Positions 16,628 through 28,330 of a DNA stretch of 64,000 nucleotides are shown piece by piece. The notes under the pieces are model-generated. The model was not told the origin of the DNA, made no database searches, and saw only the letters and a list, made by a program, of their open reading frames with translations. This DNA comes from Parasponia andersonii (Eukaryota > Streptophyta > Magnoliopsida > Rosales > Cannabaceae): contig JXTB01000157.1 of assembly GCA_002914805.1 (NCBI GenBank), positions 114,130-178,129 on the forward strand, in the 5' to 3' direction. The position numbers were made by a program, and so were the translations under genes. Position 1 is the stretch's first letter. Each line of letters begins with the position of its first letter.

Positions 16628-17125
16628 TTGACAACCATTTCAAAAAAATTAGATAGGCTACTTGAAAATATGGAAAGCACCAATAACACTATCCAAAATC
16701 CATTCCCAGTACCCAATCCTTCCGGACTTTCCCCAAGCACACCATTTAGTGTGGTTAAAAGAAGAAATATCGAGGTGATACCTAGTGATCCGCTCAATTT
16801 CATCAATATGTTGTTGGAGAAACTAGACTGATTAGGGTACGAAAATATGCGCTTATCCATGCAAAAGAACAAGTTTGCAGTGGCCAACACGGGCCTCATG
16901 CAATGTGTTTCTTTACTTGAGATAGACATGGAGGTCCTTAAAAGACAACAATCCCAGTATGTGCTCAACTCCTCTATCAGAAAGCTCTCTTTGAAGAGAG
17001 ACTTGGAACTGGTTACTCGCATAGTTGAGGAAGTTAGACAGGCATGCATTAAGCTGTACACTGCCCAGTTTCTGGTCATTGTACAACCCCCAAACCAACT
17101 ATCAGTGATGACTAGAGATTACTAG
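16628..17125 (+). pseudogene. Small hypothetical protein with one in-frame stop
   Basis: From the ATG at 16628 one frame runs 166 codons to 17125, interrupted by a single TGA after LLEKLD (16829-16831); the frame resumes as LGYENMRLSMQ. Motifs include PFPVPNPSGLSPSTPF, then PSDPLNFINMLLEKL, then a helical, charged C-terminal half (IRKLSLKRDLELVTRIVEEV). The family is not recognised. The resemblance to the inverted frame at 14881-15243 in order and spacing of key residues argues that both once coded. With the stop it would be a dead or two-part gene. Confidence 0.4.
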
Positions 17126-18060
17126 TTAATTTTATCTATTTAGTGATGCCTAAAATTACTAGTTTAGTGTTCTCTATTTTTTGATTTGTCCTTTTGAAGA
17201 ATGTACCTAGCATCAACATGATGTACAACTTGTTGCTATATTTTCACAAAAATTTTTGAACTACTATGTTTGAAGATTTTCATGAAAATTGGGTCTCCGA
17301 TGTATTTTGGATCTTCGTTTTAATGGTATTATTTAAGTTTATGAAGGGTATAGTCATTCTGAAATCATGTTACAGTAGCGTTATAGCAAGTAATTGATAT
17401 CTTTTTGTAGTCGCATTACTTCTAAAAGGGTTCCAACTCAACGCTACTTTGAAAGCCCAAAATCAATAATTCTTTGCTTTACATACAATCAAACCCTTAG
17501 AGCACCCGTTGCTTCTGGGGAATAATGTGACATAATTTTGTAACCTACAACTGAAAAGTTAAATTTGTTGGACTATAGGCTTGAAAGTTTTGATTATGTG
17601 ACAAGTTATAGATTGAAAGTTTTAATTTGTTGTTAGCTTATTCAAACTCAATGATGAGTCATGGTCACAAATATGTCATTAAACAACAACTTTCTTATAT
17701 AATATTAGCTTCCTTACTACACATACAAGATATGTGATTACTTATAGAATGATAGTCAAGTTTTGAATTTTTCTCGGACGCGAAGATAGGTCAATGTCAA
17801 AAGGTCATTTACAACTGTGGATATGATTGCTATAATAAACATAGTTTAATTTATGAAACCTACATATAACACAACAAGGTTATCATTATTATAAGTATGT
17901 AGTTAGTAGAAATCTCCCTTGTTACTATCTCCTTACAAAAATTAACCTTAGTATGAAAGGCACTATTATAGAAGGTGGTAAAAGACATCAACTTGGTCTC
18001 ATCGTATTTTAATATGAATGATACCCTTGTTCGACATATAGTAGCCTTCAAGATTGAATG
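17126..18060. other. AT-rich DNA left of the Sirevirus fossil
   Basis: No supported gene. A - strand open frame (17860-18051) has no recognisable motif. 18016-18056 is repeated on the far side of the retroelement. Confidence 0.5.
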
Positions 18061-18065
18061 ATACC

Positions 18066-19175
18066 TGTTAGGTCCGTTTATTAGGTATTACTGAATAAAA
18101 TTAATTTCTAATTAATTATGTGAGGTGGTAATGCGGAAATTGTAAAAATAACACAAAATATTTTTACTTGGTTCAGTTATCTCCCGATAACCTACATCCA
18201 AGGGGCCACGCCCAGATAATAAACACTATTAGCAAAGTTTGAATGAATACAAATACTAATTTGACTTATACAATAAAAAGGCTCCCTCTTTTGATTGTCG
18301 CAATATAGATGTATTTCTTCACTAACGTGTCTAGCGAGCACCACTCATCTTAGGTTGACTTCGTTCTTCTGAAATCCCTTCAGGTACTTGAAGTCTCTCC
18401 CAAAGATAATCAACACCTCTCCCGAAGTACTATCACTTAAATGACTAGGAAACCTCCTAAGTCTAAAATATGGCTAAAAGAAAAACTTTTCTTTTAAAAC
18501 CGAAAAATACAATAAGTGGTCTCTCTACATAAAGCTACTCTTGAGTGGCCTTTAAATAGAGAAGAGAGCAAGCCTTCACGTGTAAGATCTGCAAAATAAC
18601 AATTAAGAGCATTTAATATTAATTAGAAGACTTGCAAGATCAACCAAGTTTGTTACTAAACTTAGAAAACGGATCTAGAAAGTAGTTATTGATTCTGTCC
18701 ACATGTTGTAATATGGTCTGTCAACCTAGTCATGTTCTAACATAGAAAAGAAAATTTCAAATTACTTTTCTGGTATAAAAATATAAGTTACTCAAACTTA
18801 TTTAACAGCTAATAACACAAATTTTTAATCAGTAAGAATCAGCACAAATGAGTTAAGGAAACTTCCATAAAAGATATTACACATAAAATATTCAATTAAA
18901 GGAATTTCCTTAATGAAATATAGACATATATTTAAAACCAATTTAGGAAAGAGTCACTTACCCATTCTTTCTCAATTGAATCCGTCTATGCATTAATATG
19001 ATCAGATTTTCATGTTTGACAACTATACAAATCGTGACCTAAAGCATATAAAAGGAAAATATAGAAAATACTGAAAAACTTATTCAGGTCAAATATTTAG
19101 TCGCATATTATAACATGACCGTGAAACTAGTTATGTTGCAACATAAAGGTTACCAACAGATTATTCACTCTTTCA
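18066..19175 (-). repeat. 3' LTR of the Sirevirus fossil
   Basis: About 1.11 kb, bounded by TG...CA, and aligning end to end with 27208-28325. It contains a CTATTTAAAG TATA-like box (- strand, near 18555) and two modules built on the TGTTGCAACA palindrome (about 18700-18745 and 19103-19147). Confidence 0.93.
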
Positions 19176-19481
19176 ATCTCTCCCTTTGGCATCTTTTAGA
19201 CAAATATTTGATATGCCTGCAAAACAAGGTCAGTATCCAAAATCCAAAATCCAAATATGCTTTCTCCCCCTTTTGGACAAAAGATCCAAAGGCAAAGAAA
19301 AAACAAGTAATAAAAATTGTCAATCACAAAATAACTAATGAAACTAGAACATGTTGAAACATCAGAACACAAAAGAAATTAATCCTGCAGAAAATTAAAT
19401 ACACACAAATTGTATCAAACTTATACAAACCAAGAAAATAAAAAAAACAAAAAAAAGAAAATAGAAAGAAACACATAAAGA

Positions 19482-21110
19482 TCAAATATCGTCCATGTCC
19501 ACATCCAGTTTCTTTGCAATGGCAGCAACCAATTTCTCGATCTTTGTAAGCTTGGCTTCTTGACTTATGGATGTTGTAACAGTAGTAGCAGCAGAACCTT
19601 GTGTACCAATATCAACAGTAGCTTCAAGCTCCCCCTCAACTGGATCTTTCTCCTTAAGCTTGAACACGATGTTGGATGGAGTGGTTGTGAGGAACTCAGA
19701 GTCATACATGAGAGGGTGTAGCTGAGATAGAATCCCATAAATAAGTGATGGAAAGATCAACCTCTTCTCGGAATGTTTGAGATTGCAAAGTTTACAAATC
19801 TGCTTAAAAATCATTTGTCCTAAATTCACTGATACACCTGTTCTAACATCATATAGAAAGCTAGCAATATCAAAGTGAATAGTTGGATAGTGTGTGGTAG
19901 GTCTCCAATTATGCATAGCAATCCGATGAAGTCCTCTGTACTTCAAGGTCAGATCAGTGACTTAAAGAATATCCGCTTTAGGCTACTTCTTCTTTGTCCC
20001 AAGTAACTTAGTTGCAACCATGTCTTCTTCAAAACATTTTTCAAACTCATCATGAGATCTCAAAGGTACACCAAGAAAATCAGAAATCACTTGAGGTGAG
20101 AAGTCATACACATGATTTCTAACAAAGAACTTATGAAAGGTAATGGAATCAGGTTCATCAAATCCATCAGTAATATTAGCAAAGAATTCTTGAACTACCC
20201 GAGACACAAAATCTTTGTTTTTAAACACAGTATTATCCCATCCCTGATCTTCAATGGCTTTTTAACATACCAATACTTAAAAAAGACTTAGAATTGATGT
20301 TTCTTTCAGGAATAAATTGACATTGACCATAGACATTCATTGATGCAGCAATTTCTTTCATGTAGTACCAAGGAGTAAAAGCATTATGAATATTATAACC
20401 TGGTGTGGGTGTTGTAGAAATGGAAACACCATTTGCCTTCACAGCTGCAGTGGCCTTCTTAGGTTTCTGCATGGCTTATTTGCAGGACTGGCCAGTAGAC
20501 TTCTTAATGGGTTGAGCAACAAGAGTAGCCAACGAAGTAGCTACTTATGTTGCAACATCAGGTTGATTCTGGTCAATAGCAGAGGGAATTATAGCATGTG
20601 GGTGCTGTGTTGGAATATCAAAAACAATAGGTGACTTCTCTGATTGTGTCGCAACAGGGGCCTGTAATTTAGTAGGTTTCAATGTTGCAACAGTCTCTTT
20701 TTTAAGAATAGGTTCTGGAAGCGACGTTGCAGCAGGTGCTTCCATCGATTCTTGATTATGAAGACTCGATTTAGAAGTCTTAACATCATCTTCTTTTCTC
20801 GGAACCGACTCATCTATTGAATGAGCAATTGATTTCAAATTAGGGGAATGGGTTGAATGAGAAATTGATTTCGAATTGGGGGAATGAGAAGAATCTCCTG
20901 AATCAGTTGGTTTCTGTGATTCAATGGGTTGTGATGGAACAACCTCTGGTTCAGTCACCTTCTCTGGCAACGATGGCTTTGTTTTTGTAGAGGTCGGCAA
21001 GACCACCGATTTCTGCTTCTTGGCCGGCGGTGACGTTTTCCCTTTTCCTTTCGGAACAGGAGCAAACTTGCTCTTTTTCCCTGATCTGGTGTTAACCATA
21101 GCTGGCAGTT
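19482..21110 (-). pseudogene. Extra (envelope-position) reading-frame region of the Sirevirus fossil
   Basis: Lies between pol and the 3' LTR, where Sireviruses carry an additional frame often called envelope-like. It starts near 21110 with MVNTRSGKKSKFAP, a basic and Ser/Pro/Thr-rich low-complexity segment. A conserved domain follows with FVRNHVYDFSPQVISDFLGV (about 20.1 kb) and a helical block near NLGQMIFKQICKLCNL (about 19.8 kb). This domain resembles the family annotated in plants as putative plant transposon protein (PF20167, from memory). No clear transmembrane or signal segment is seen, so a true envelope role is unsupported. The region is broken in a few places. Confidence 0.75.
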
Positions 21111-22138
21111 TCTGTAGGAACTGAGAAAATGAAAAACAAAAAAAAACCAAGGAAAGAAAGAGGAAGAAGAAGAGACTATGGCTGAGACAATTTGGGATTT
21201 TAGGGTCGAAACAATCTGAATATATATCCCCTTAGTTACCCAAAATTTGAAAAGAAAACAAATAAAAATAGGAGCCATAAAGCTTGGGAAATAACTGCCA
21301 TAAATAATTTTGGAACGTGTTCCAACAGATGATGTCAGCATACAGTTTTTCCATAAACCGCCTTTTTAAAAAAAAAAAATAAAGATCTGTAAATATTTCA
21401 ATGTTATAACATACCTAATTTTGCCACAAAATCAAAATTTAATATGTATGGAAAGCTAGAATGAAAAATTGAAACAAATAAATTTATGTCAATTATAAAT
21501 TAATTTTTAAAATAAATAGGACTTGCTAATTTTATCAAATAAAATTTCTGGATTGGTTTTAGATTAATTAACCATCAAGGATTGAAAGATAACTGACTTA
21601 CCTTAAAAATGTTGATCTCCACAAAATTCCATTCTTAATTTCAGGCTATAAGTGTGTGTTGTAATCTTTTGAGCAGTACATCTTTGTTTATTGCTGCTGC
21701 CCTTTTTTTTAAAAATTTTTTAGAACAACACAAAAATGAAGCACCCATAGTCAGTAACTTTCACTCTATTACTGAGATAGCCCTTTTCACATGGTAGATC
21801 GTCTTTTACTGTAGTTGTGATACATAGTACCGGATTACTCATGGATGGCTTTCACACATCCGTGTAGGTAGCTTTTTTTGACTAGGGAGTTTTTTTTACA
21901 AAATTTTTCTAAGATCAAACAAACAAAGGTTCATCAGTTAAAGTTCAATCCAAGATAATCTATCTTTCATCAATCAATCTAGAAATTTTATAAGATGAGA
22001 TAATAAAGACTATATATTAAAAAAATCAAATTATGATTAATATAAATTCATCTGTTTCAAAAATTTCTTTTAAACTTTCCACACACAAAAATTTCAATTT
22101 TAAATGGCAAAAATCGGCATAAAATAAAATAGAAATAT

Positions 22139-25100
22139 TTACATAGAACAAATTCCCAAGGACTTCCTCAGGAAATCAAAATGCACAAAATCAAGTGGTT
22201 TAGTGAATATGTCCGCAAGCTGGTTCTCTGTTGCAACATACTCCAAAACAATGACATTATTTTCAACCAATTCTTTAATGAAATGATGACGAATATCAAT
22301 ATGCTTAGTCCTAGAATGTTGCACTGGATTTTTAGAAATATTGATAGCACTAGTGTTATCACAATATACTACTAAAGTATCCAATTCAATACCGTAGTCC
22401 TTTAGCATTTGTTTCATCCACAACAGCTGTGTGCAACAACTCCTAGCATCAATGTACTCAGCTTCGGCAGTCGACAAAGAGATGGAGTTTTGCTTTTTGC
22501 TGTGCCATGAAATCAGTTTATTCCCGAGGTAGAAACAACCTCCAGTTGTACTTTTTTTGTCGTCAGCATTCCCTGCCGAATCTGCATCGCTATAACCAAT
22601 AAGATGAGTATTAGTTTCCTTTGAATACCAAATTCTATGATCAACAGTCCCATTAACATATCTAATGATTCTTGTTACAGCAAGAATATGAGACTCCTTA
22701 GGTCTAGATTGATATCTAGCACAAACACTAAAACTATAGGAAATATTAGGACGACTAGCTGTAAGATACAGTAGACTTCCTATCATGCTCCTATAGAGTG
22801 TTGGATCAACATCAACACCATTTTCATCTTTGGTCAACTTGAGATTAGTACACATGGGAGTATTCATGTGTTTGGCAGATTCCAAATCGAATTTCTTCAC
22901 ATGGTTTTTGGCATATTTGGATTGAGATATGAAAATCCCATCTTCAAATTGCTTAATCTGCAAACTTAGAAAAAATGTCAGCTCGCCTACCATACTCATT
23001 TCGAACTCCTTCTTCATCTGGATAACAAATTCATGTACTTTATTATCAGATGTAGAACCAAAAACAATGTCATCAACATATATTTGAGCAATAATAATAC
23101 TAGATTCAAAGTGCTTGATGAACAAATTTTTGTCTACTCCCCCTCTCTTGTAGCCTTTTTCAATCGAAAAATTTGTTAACCTTTCATACCATGCCCTAGG
23201 TGCCTGTTTCAATCCATATAGTGCCTTTTTGAGTTTGAAAACATGGTTAGACAAATATGGATCTTTAAAATCTTTAGATTGTTCTACATAAGCTTCCTTA
23301 TTCAAAATACCATTTGAAAATGCACTTTTTACATCCATTTGGTATAAAGTAAAGCCTATGAGACATGCAATGGCAAGAAGTAAGCGAATAGATTCCAATC
23401 TAGCAACGGGCACAAATGTTTCATCGAAATCAATGCCCTTAACCTGTGTGTATCCTTGGGCAACCAACCTAGCTTTGTTTCTAATTATGTTACCAAATTC
23501 ATCAGATTTGTTCTTATAAATCCATTTGGTTCCAATCACATTAGAATTCCTAGGTCTAGGTACAAGTGTCCACACATCGTTCCTAGTGAACTGTTCTAAT
23601 TCCTCTTGCATTGCCTTTAACCAAAATTCATCTAATAGGACTTCCTTAACATTTTTAGGCTCAATCATAGAGGTCAAGCACATATATTTTACTAGATTTA
23701 TATTTCTCCTCCTTGTGACCATCATATAATCAGGATTACCTACAATAAGATCAGAAAGATGATTTTTCTTCACCCTTGATGATGGTTCTCTTCTGATTAG
23801 ATCATGAATATTCACTGAAGGATCAGCAGATAACGTGTCTCTCTGTCCGGAGAATGTTGCAACATCTGATCCTGATGTTGTAACAGGATTGTCTGGTCCT
23901 GTAATAGCGTCAGGCTGAGTTGTAACATGTGAATCAGGAACAGGATTAACAACAACTTCATCAGTAAAGCTATAAATTTCATCTTCTTCTAAAAATCTGC
24001 CAAATCTTTAAGATCATTAACAACAACATTAGCAGATTCCATAATAGATTGAGTTCTCATATTATAAACACGATAAGCTCTACTATTATTTGAATAACCC
24101 AGAAAAACACCTACATCACTTTTAGCATCAAACTTACCCAAGTGTTCTTGATCATTTAGGTTATAACATGTACTCCCAAAAATATGAAAATAGCTTAGGT
24201 TAGGTTTCTTACCACACCAAATCTCATAGGGTGTTCTTGCTGTACCTGGGCGCAAATAAACACGATTAATGATATAACACGCCGTGCTTATTGCTTCAGC
24301 CCATAATCTCTTGGATAGCTTCTTACTGTTGAGCATGACACGAGCCATTACCTACAAAGTCCTATTTTTTCTCTCTACTACACCGTTTTGTTGAGGTGTT
24401 TTAGGTGCAGAAAATTCATGTGAAATACCATGTTCATCACAAAAATTAGTATAGACAGTGTTTTCAAATTCTTTACCGTGATTGCTCCGAATTCTCACTA
24501 TCTTGCAATTTTTCTTAGTCTTAAGTTTCACACAAAATGTTTTGAAAGCATCAAACGTGTCAGATTTCTCTCTTAAAAGATCTACCCAAGAGTACCTGGA
24601 AAAATAATCCACACACACAAAGACATAACACTTACCTCCAATGCTTTCTACTTGAATAGGACCCATTAGATCCATATGAAGTAGCTCCAGCACCTTTGAT
24701 GTTGTAACATGTTGTACAACTTTGTGTGTAGTCTTCAATTATTTCCCAATTTGACAAGGTCCACATATACCTGGTGATTTTTTATCAAGACCTGATAATC
24801 CTCGAACAGCACCTGTAGAGACAATTCTTTTCAATATTTTAAAATTCAAATGACCCAGTTTTTCATGCCACAAATCAATCTCATTCATGGATATACTATT
24901 ACAGGTTTGTGGATTAGTTAAAGTATAACAATTGTCAGTGGATCTCAATCCTTCTAAAACAGAGTTTCCGCTTTTATCCATGACAACACATTTATCACGG
25001 GTAAAATTAACATGAAGATTCTGATCACAAATCTGACTTATGCTAATCAAGTTAGCCTTAAGTCCTTCAACATGCAAAACATTCTTCAATCTAGGGAATC

Positions 25101-27137
25101 CTTCAACATTGAGAGTTCCTCTTCCAAGAACTCTTCCTTTCACACCATCACCAAAAGTGACAAGACTAGAAGCATCTTCCTTCTAATTTTCCAGTATGGA
25201 TTTGTCACCTGTCATATGTCTAGAATACCCACTATCAAAGTACCAAGCATTAGTAGCACACATTCTAAAACACATAAAAACTCCAAAATAATTGAGTTCA
25301 AATTTTTTTATCCAAACTTTTCTTATTTTATTTGAAAGTTCTGTCTTTTTCCTAAGTGTTTTTCTTTGGAAAGAAATCATATGCGAAAAATATTTATTTT
25401 CTAAAAAATTCATCAATGTAAAACACCGAGGTCTGATATGACCTTTAACACCACAAAAGTGACAAGTTGGAATAAATTTACCATACTTACCTATCAAACC
25501 AGATGCTGTTGATTTAGGGTGTGTTGCAACGTGTGTTACAACATCAACACGATTACCTGTAACTTGTGATGGTGAAGCAATTTTATTCTGTGGTGCAACA
25601 TCGATACTTGTTCCTGCACCAGAGTTAGAAACCGAACTCTTAACAAAAACAGTTTTGGAGTTAGTGTGCTCACCTTTAAATCCGAGTCCTTTATGATCAA
25701 AACTGGATTTTCCAATTGTCAGAATATGATCCAAATTAGAAGTCCATAGATTCAACATTTTTAAAGACTTTTGAGTCCTTTCAAGTTCAGTTGAGACTTT
25801 TTTAATTTTGCTTCTTTTTCAGCAAGCAAAGCCTCCAATTTCTGCACTTTTTTTTTTTTTCCTGAATTGTCCTTGTACTGAATAAGGGCAAAAATTCTTA
25901 CTTCAAGTGATATGTTCTGATCAACCACTCTAATCCATTGAGAATACATATTCTCATATGATGCTTGAATTGATTCTACATTCAGTTCAGATTCATCACT
26001 GTCAGAATTAGAATCAGTATTGTTATCTTTTTTTGTTCCGGATATTGCAACAGAACTGTTCTGCGTAGCATGTGTTGCAACACGACCTGCAAATTTTTAC
26101 AAAGAACAAACATCATCTGAAACCAAAGAAACACCAAAGGCTACCTGATTACTTATATGATTGTCATCTTCATCTTGACTACCTTTAGATTCTTCATCAC
26201 TCCATGTAGTAGTCATAGCCTTTGTCTTTTTCTTCAAGGTATTGGCACACTTAGCTTCCACGTGGCCATATCCCTCGCATTCTCTACATTGAATCCCTTT
26301 CTTCTTATTAAGATAAGGTTTAGGAGAGGGCTTACCTTTGCTAGAATTATCAGGTTTTGACTTTTTGCTCATCTTCTTCAGGAACTTGCTGAAGTTCTTT
26401 GATAAGAGGGCAAGCTCGTCACTCTCTTCTTCACCTTCTTTATCGGTTGGTTCAGATGCATCCTTTAAAGCGATGGTTTTCTCCTTTTTTCTTTTCTTAA
26501 TGTTCATCTCATAGGTCTGAAGAGAACCTATCAGCTCCTCAACTTTCATTGTGTCAAGGTTTTTACTCTCATCTATTGCCGTGAGTTTTGGCTGAAACTT
26601 GTCAGGCAATGATCGAAAATTTTTTCTAACTATCTTTGTATTAGAAAAATGTTTTCCAAGAGCAAAAGCTTCGTTAGAGATATCATAAAGCTTAGTGAAA
26701 TATTCAGATAATGTTTCATCTTCTTTCATTCGCAATTCTTCAAATTTAGAGGTTAACATGATTAATTTTGTTATTTTCATATCACCATAACTCTCAAAGT
26801 GTGTTTGAAAAATATCCCATGCCTCTTTTGCAGATTCACAATTTGTGATCATCTTAATCCTAATAGCATCTACTCTATTTAATATAGCATGCAAGGCCTT
26901 AGAATTGTAATTAGCAAGTTTTTCATCATCAGATGACCATGTCAACTCAGGTTTAATAATATTCTTCCCTTCATCATCCTTAATAATTAGAGGACTCTAA
27001 CCACTAAGAACGGATCTCCAAGATTTTTCATTAAGAGCCTTAATGAAAGCTTTCATGCGTGCCTTTCAATAGGAGTAGTTCGTGCCATCAAGAAGTGGAG
27101 AGTATGATATGGACCCACATTCAGCAAGGAATGACAT
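22139..27137 (-). pseudogene. gag-pol region of the Sirevirus fossil
   Basis: Domains in element order: gag with a UBN2-like region (about 26.5-27.1 kb) and a CCHC knuckle CRECEGYGHVEAKC (about 26.27 kb); aspartic protease around YFDSGYSRHMTG (about 25.2 kb); gag-pre-integrase with LWHEKLGHLN (about 24.87 kb); integrase core with HMDLMGP and TPQQNGVVERKNRT (24.35-24.7 kb); reverse transcriptase with ALYGLKQAPRAWYE and YVDDIVFGST (about 23.0-23.2 kb); RNase H with STAEAEYI (about 22.45 kb). This order (integrase before RT) defines Ty1/copia. The region is a broken fossil with several interruptions and is not expected to make a polyprotein. Confidence 0.93.
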
Positions 27138-27189
27138 ACCTAAAAAATCAGATCAAATATACTGCAAGATCTCACTAAAATTATTAGTG

Positions 27190-27206
27190 TCCCACTTTGA
27201 TACCAA
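27190..27206 (-). promoter_or_regulatory. Primer-binding site of the Sirevirus fossil
   Basis: On the - strand TTGGTATCAAAGTGGGA follows directly after the 5' LTR; it resembles the initiator-methionine tRNA complement (TGGTATCAGAGC) used by copia elements. Confidence 0.85.
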
Positions 27207-27207
27207 T

Positions 27208-28325
27208 TGTTAGGTCCGTTTATCGGGTATTACTGAATAAAATTAATTTCTAATTAATTATATGAGGTGGTAATGCAGAAATTGTAAAAGTAACACAAGA
27301 TATTTTTACTTGGTTCAGTTATCTCCTGATAACCTACGTCCAAGGGGCCACGCCCAGATAATAAACACTATTAGCAAAGTTTAAATGAATACAAACACTA
27401 ATTTGACTTATACAATAAAAAGACTCCCTCTTTTGATTGTCACAATATAGATGTATTCCTTCACTAACGTGTCTAGCGAGTACCACTCGTCTTAGGTTGA
27501 CTTCATTCTTCTGAAATCCTTTCAGGTACTTGAAGTCGATCTTCTCCCGAAGATAATCAGTACCTCTCCTGAAGCACTATCACTTAAACGACTAGGACAC
27601 CTCCTAAGTCTAAAATATGGCTAAAAGAAAAACTTTTCTTTTAAAACCGAAAAAAACAATGAGTGGTCTCTCTACATAAAGCTACTCTTGAGTGGCCTTT
27701 AAATAGAGAAGAGAGCAAGCCTTCATGTGTAAGATCTGCAAAATAACAGTTAAGAGCACTTAATATTAATTAGAAGACTTGCAAGATCAACCAAGTTTGT
27801 TATTAAACTTAGAAAATAGAACTGGAAAGTAGTTGCTGATTCTGTCCACGTGTTGCAACATGGTCTGTCAACCCAATCATGCTGTAACATAAAAACTTTC
27901 AGATTGCTTTCCTGGTATAAAAATATAAGTTACTCAAACCTATTTGACAGCTAATAGCATGAATTAGAGTAACTTTAATCAGTGATAATCAGCGCAAATG
28001 AGTTAACGAAGCTTCTATAAAAGATATTACACATAAAATATTCAATTAAAGGAATTTCCTTAATGAAATATAGACATATACTCAAAACCAATTTAGGAAA
28101 GAGTCACTTATCCATTCCTTCTCAATTGAATCCGTCTATGCATTAATATGATCAGATTTTTATGTTTGACAACTATACAAATTGTGACCTAAAGCATATA
28201 AAAGGAAAATATAAAAAATACTGAAAAACTTATGCAGGTCAAATATTTAGTCGCATGTTGTAACATGACCGTGAAACCAATCATGTTGCAATATAAAAGT
28301 TGCCAATAGATTATTCACTCTTTCA
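27208..28325 (-). repeat. 5' LTR of the Sirevirus fossil
   Basis: About 1.12 kb, TG...CA, homologous to 18066-19175. A TATA-like CTATTTAAAG lies on the - strand at 27697-27706. Palindrome modules lie upstream of it at about 27848-27892 and 28254-28298. Confidence 0.93.
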
Positions 28326-28330
28326 ATGCC

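Larger units (their letters stand above)
18066..28325 (-). mobile_element. Sirevirus-type Ty1/copia LTR retrotransposon fossil, full length, broken
   Basis: Reads on the - strand, 10.26 kb from LTR to LTR. Parts in element order: 5' LTR (27208-28325), primer-binding site just inside it, gag-pol (22139-27137), an extra reading-frame region (19482-21110), a purine tract at about 19176-19195 and the 3' LTR (18066-19175). The five bases outside the ends, ATACC (18061-18065) and ATGCC (28326-28330), look like a target-site duplication with one change. Integrase and gag wording and the long extra region after pol fit the SIRE/Maximus (Sirevirus) lineage. The coding part is broken in roughly ten places. 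The two LTRs differ at about 15 of the first ~280 bases by eye (~5%), mostly transitions, so insertion was fairly recent, on the order of a few million years. Confidence 0.93.

Noticed and set aside
17860-18051. - strand frame left of the Sirevirus, and 28247-28441 on its right, as halves of one split gene
   Set aside because: Both contain the flanking ~40-bp repeat, but no family match is seen and their frames do not give a consistent product; the repeat explains the resemblance.
22181-22375. + strand frames inside the Sirevirus fossil (also near 20386, 20924, 25012 and 26157)
   Set aside because: They are antisense shadows of gag-pol or the extra region, without motifs of their own.
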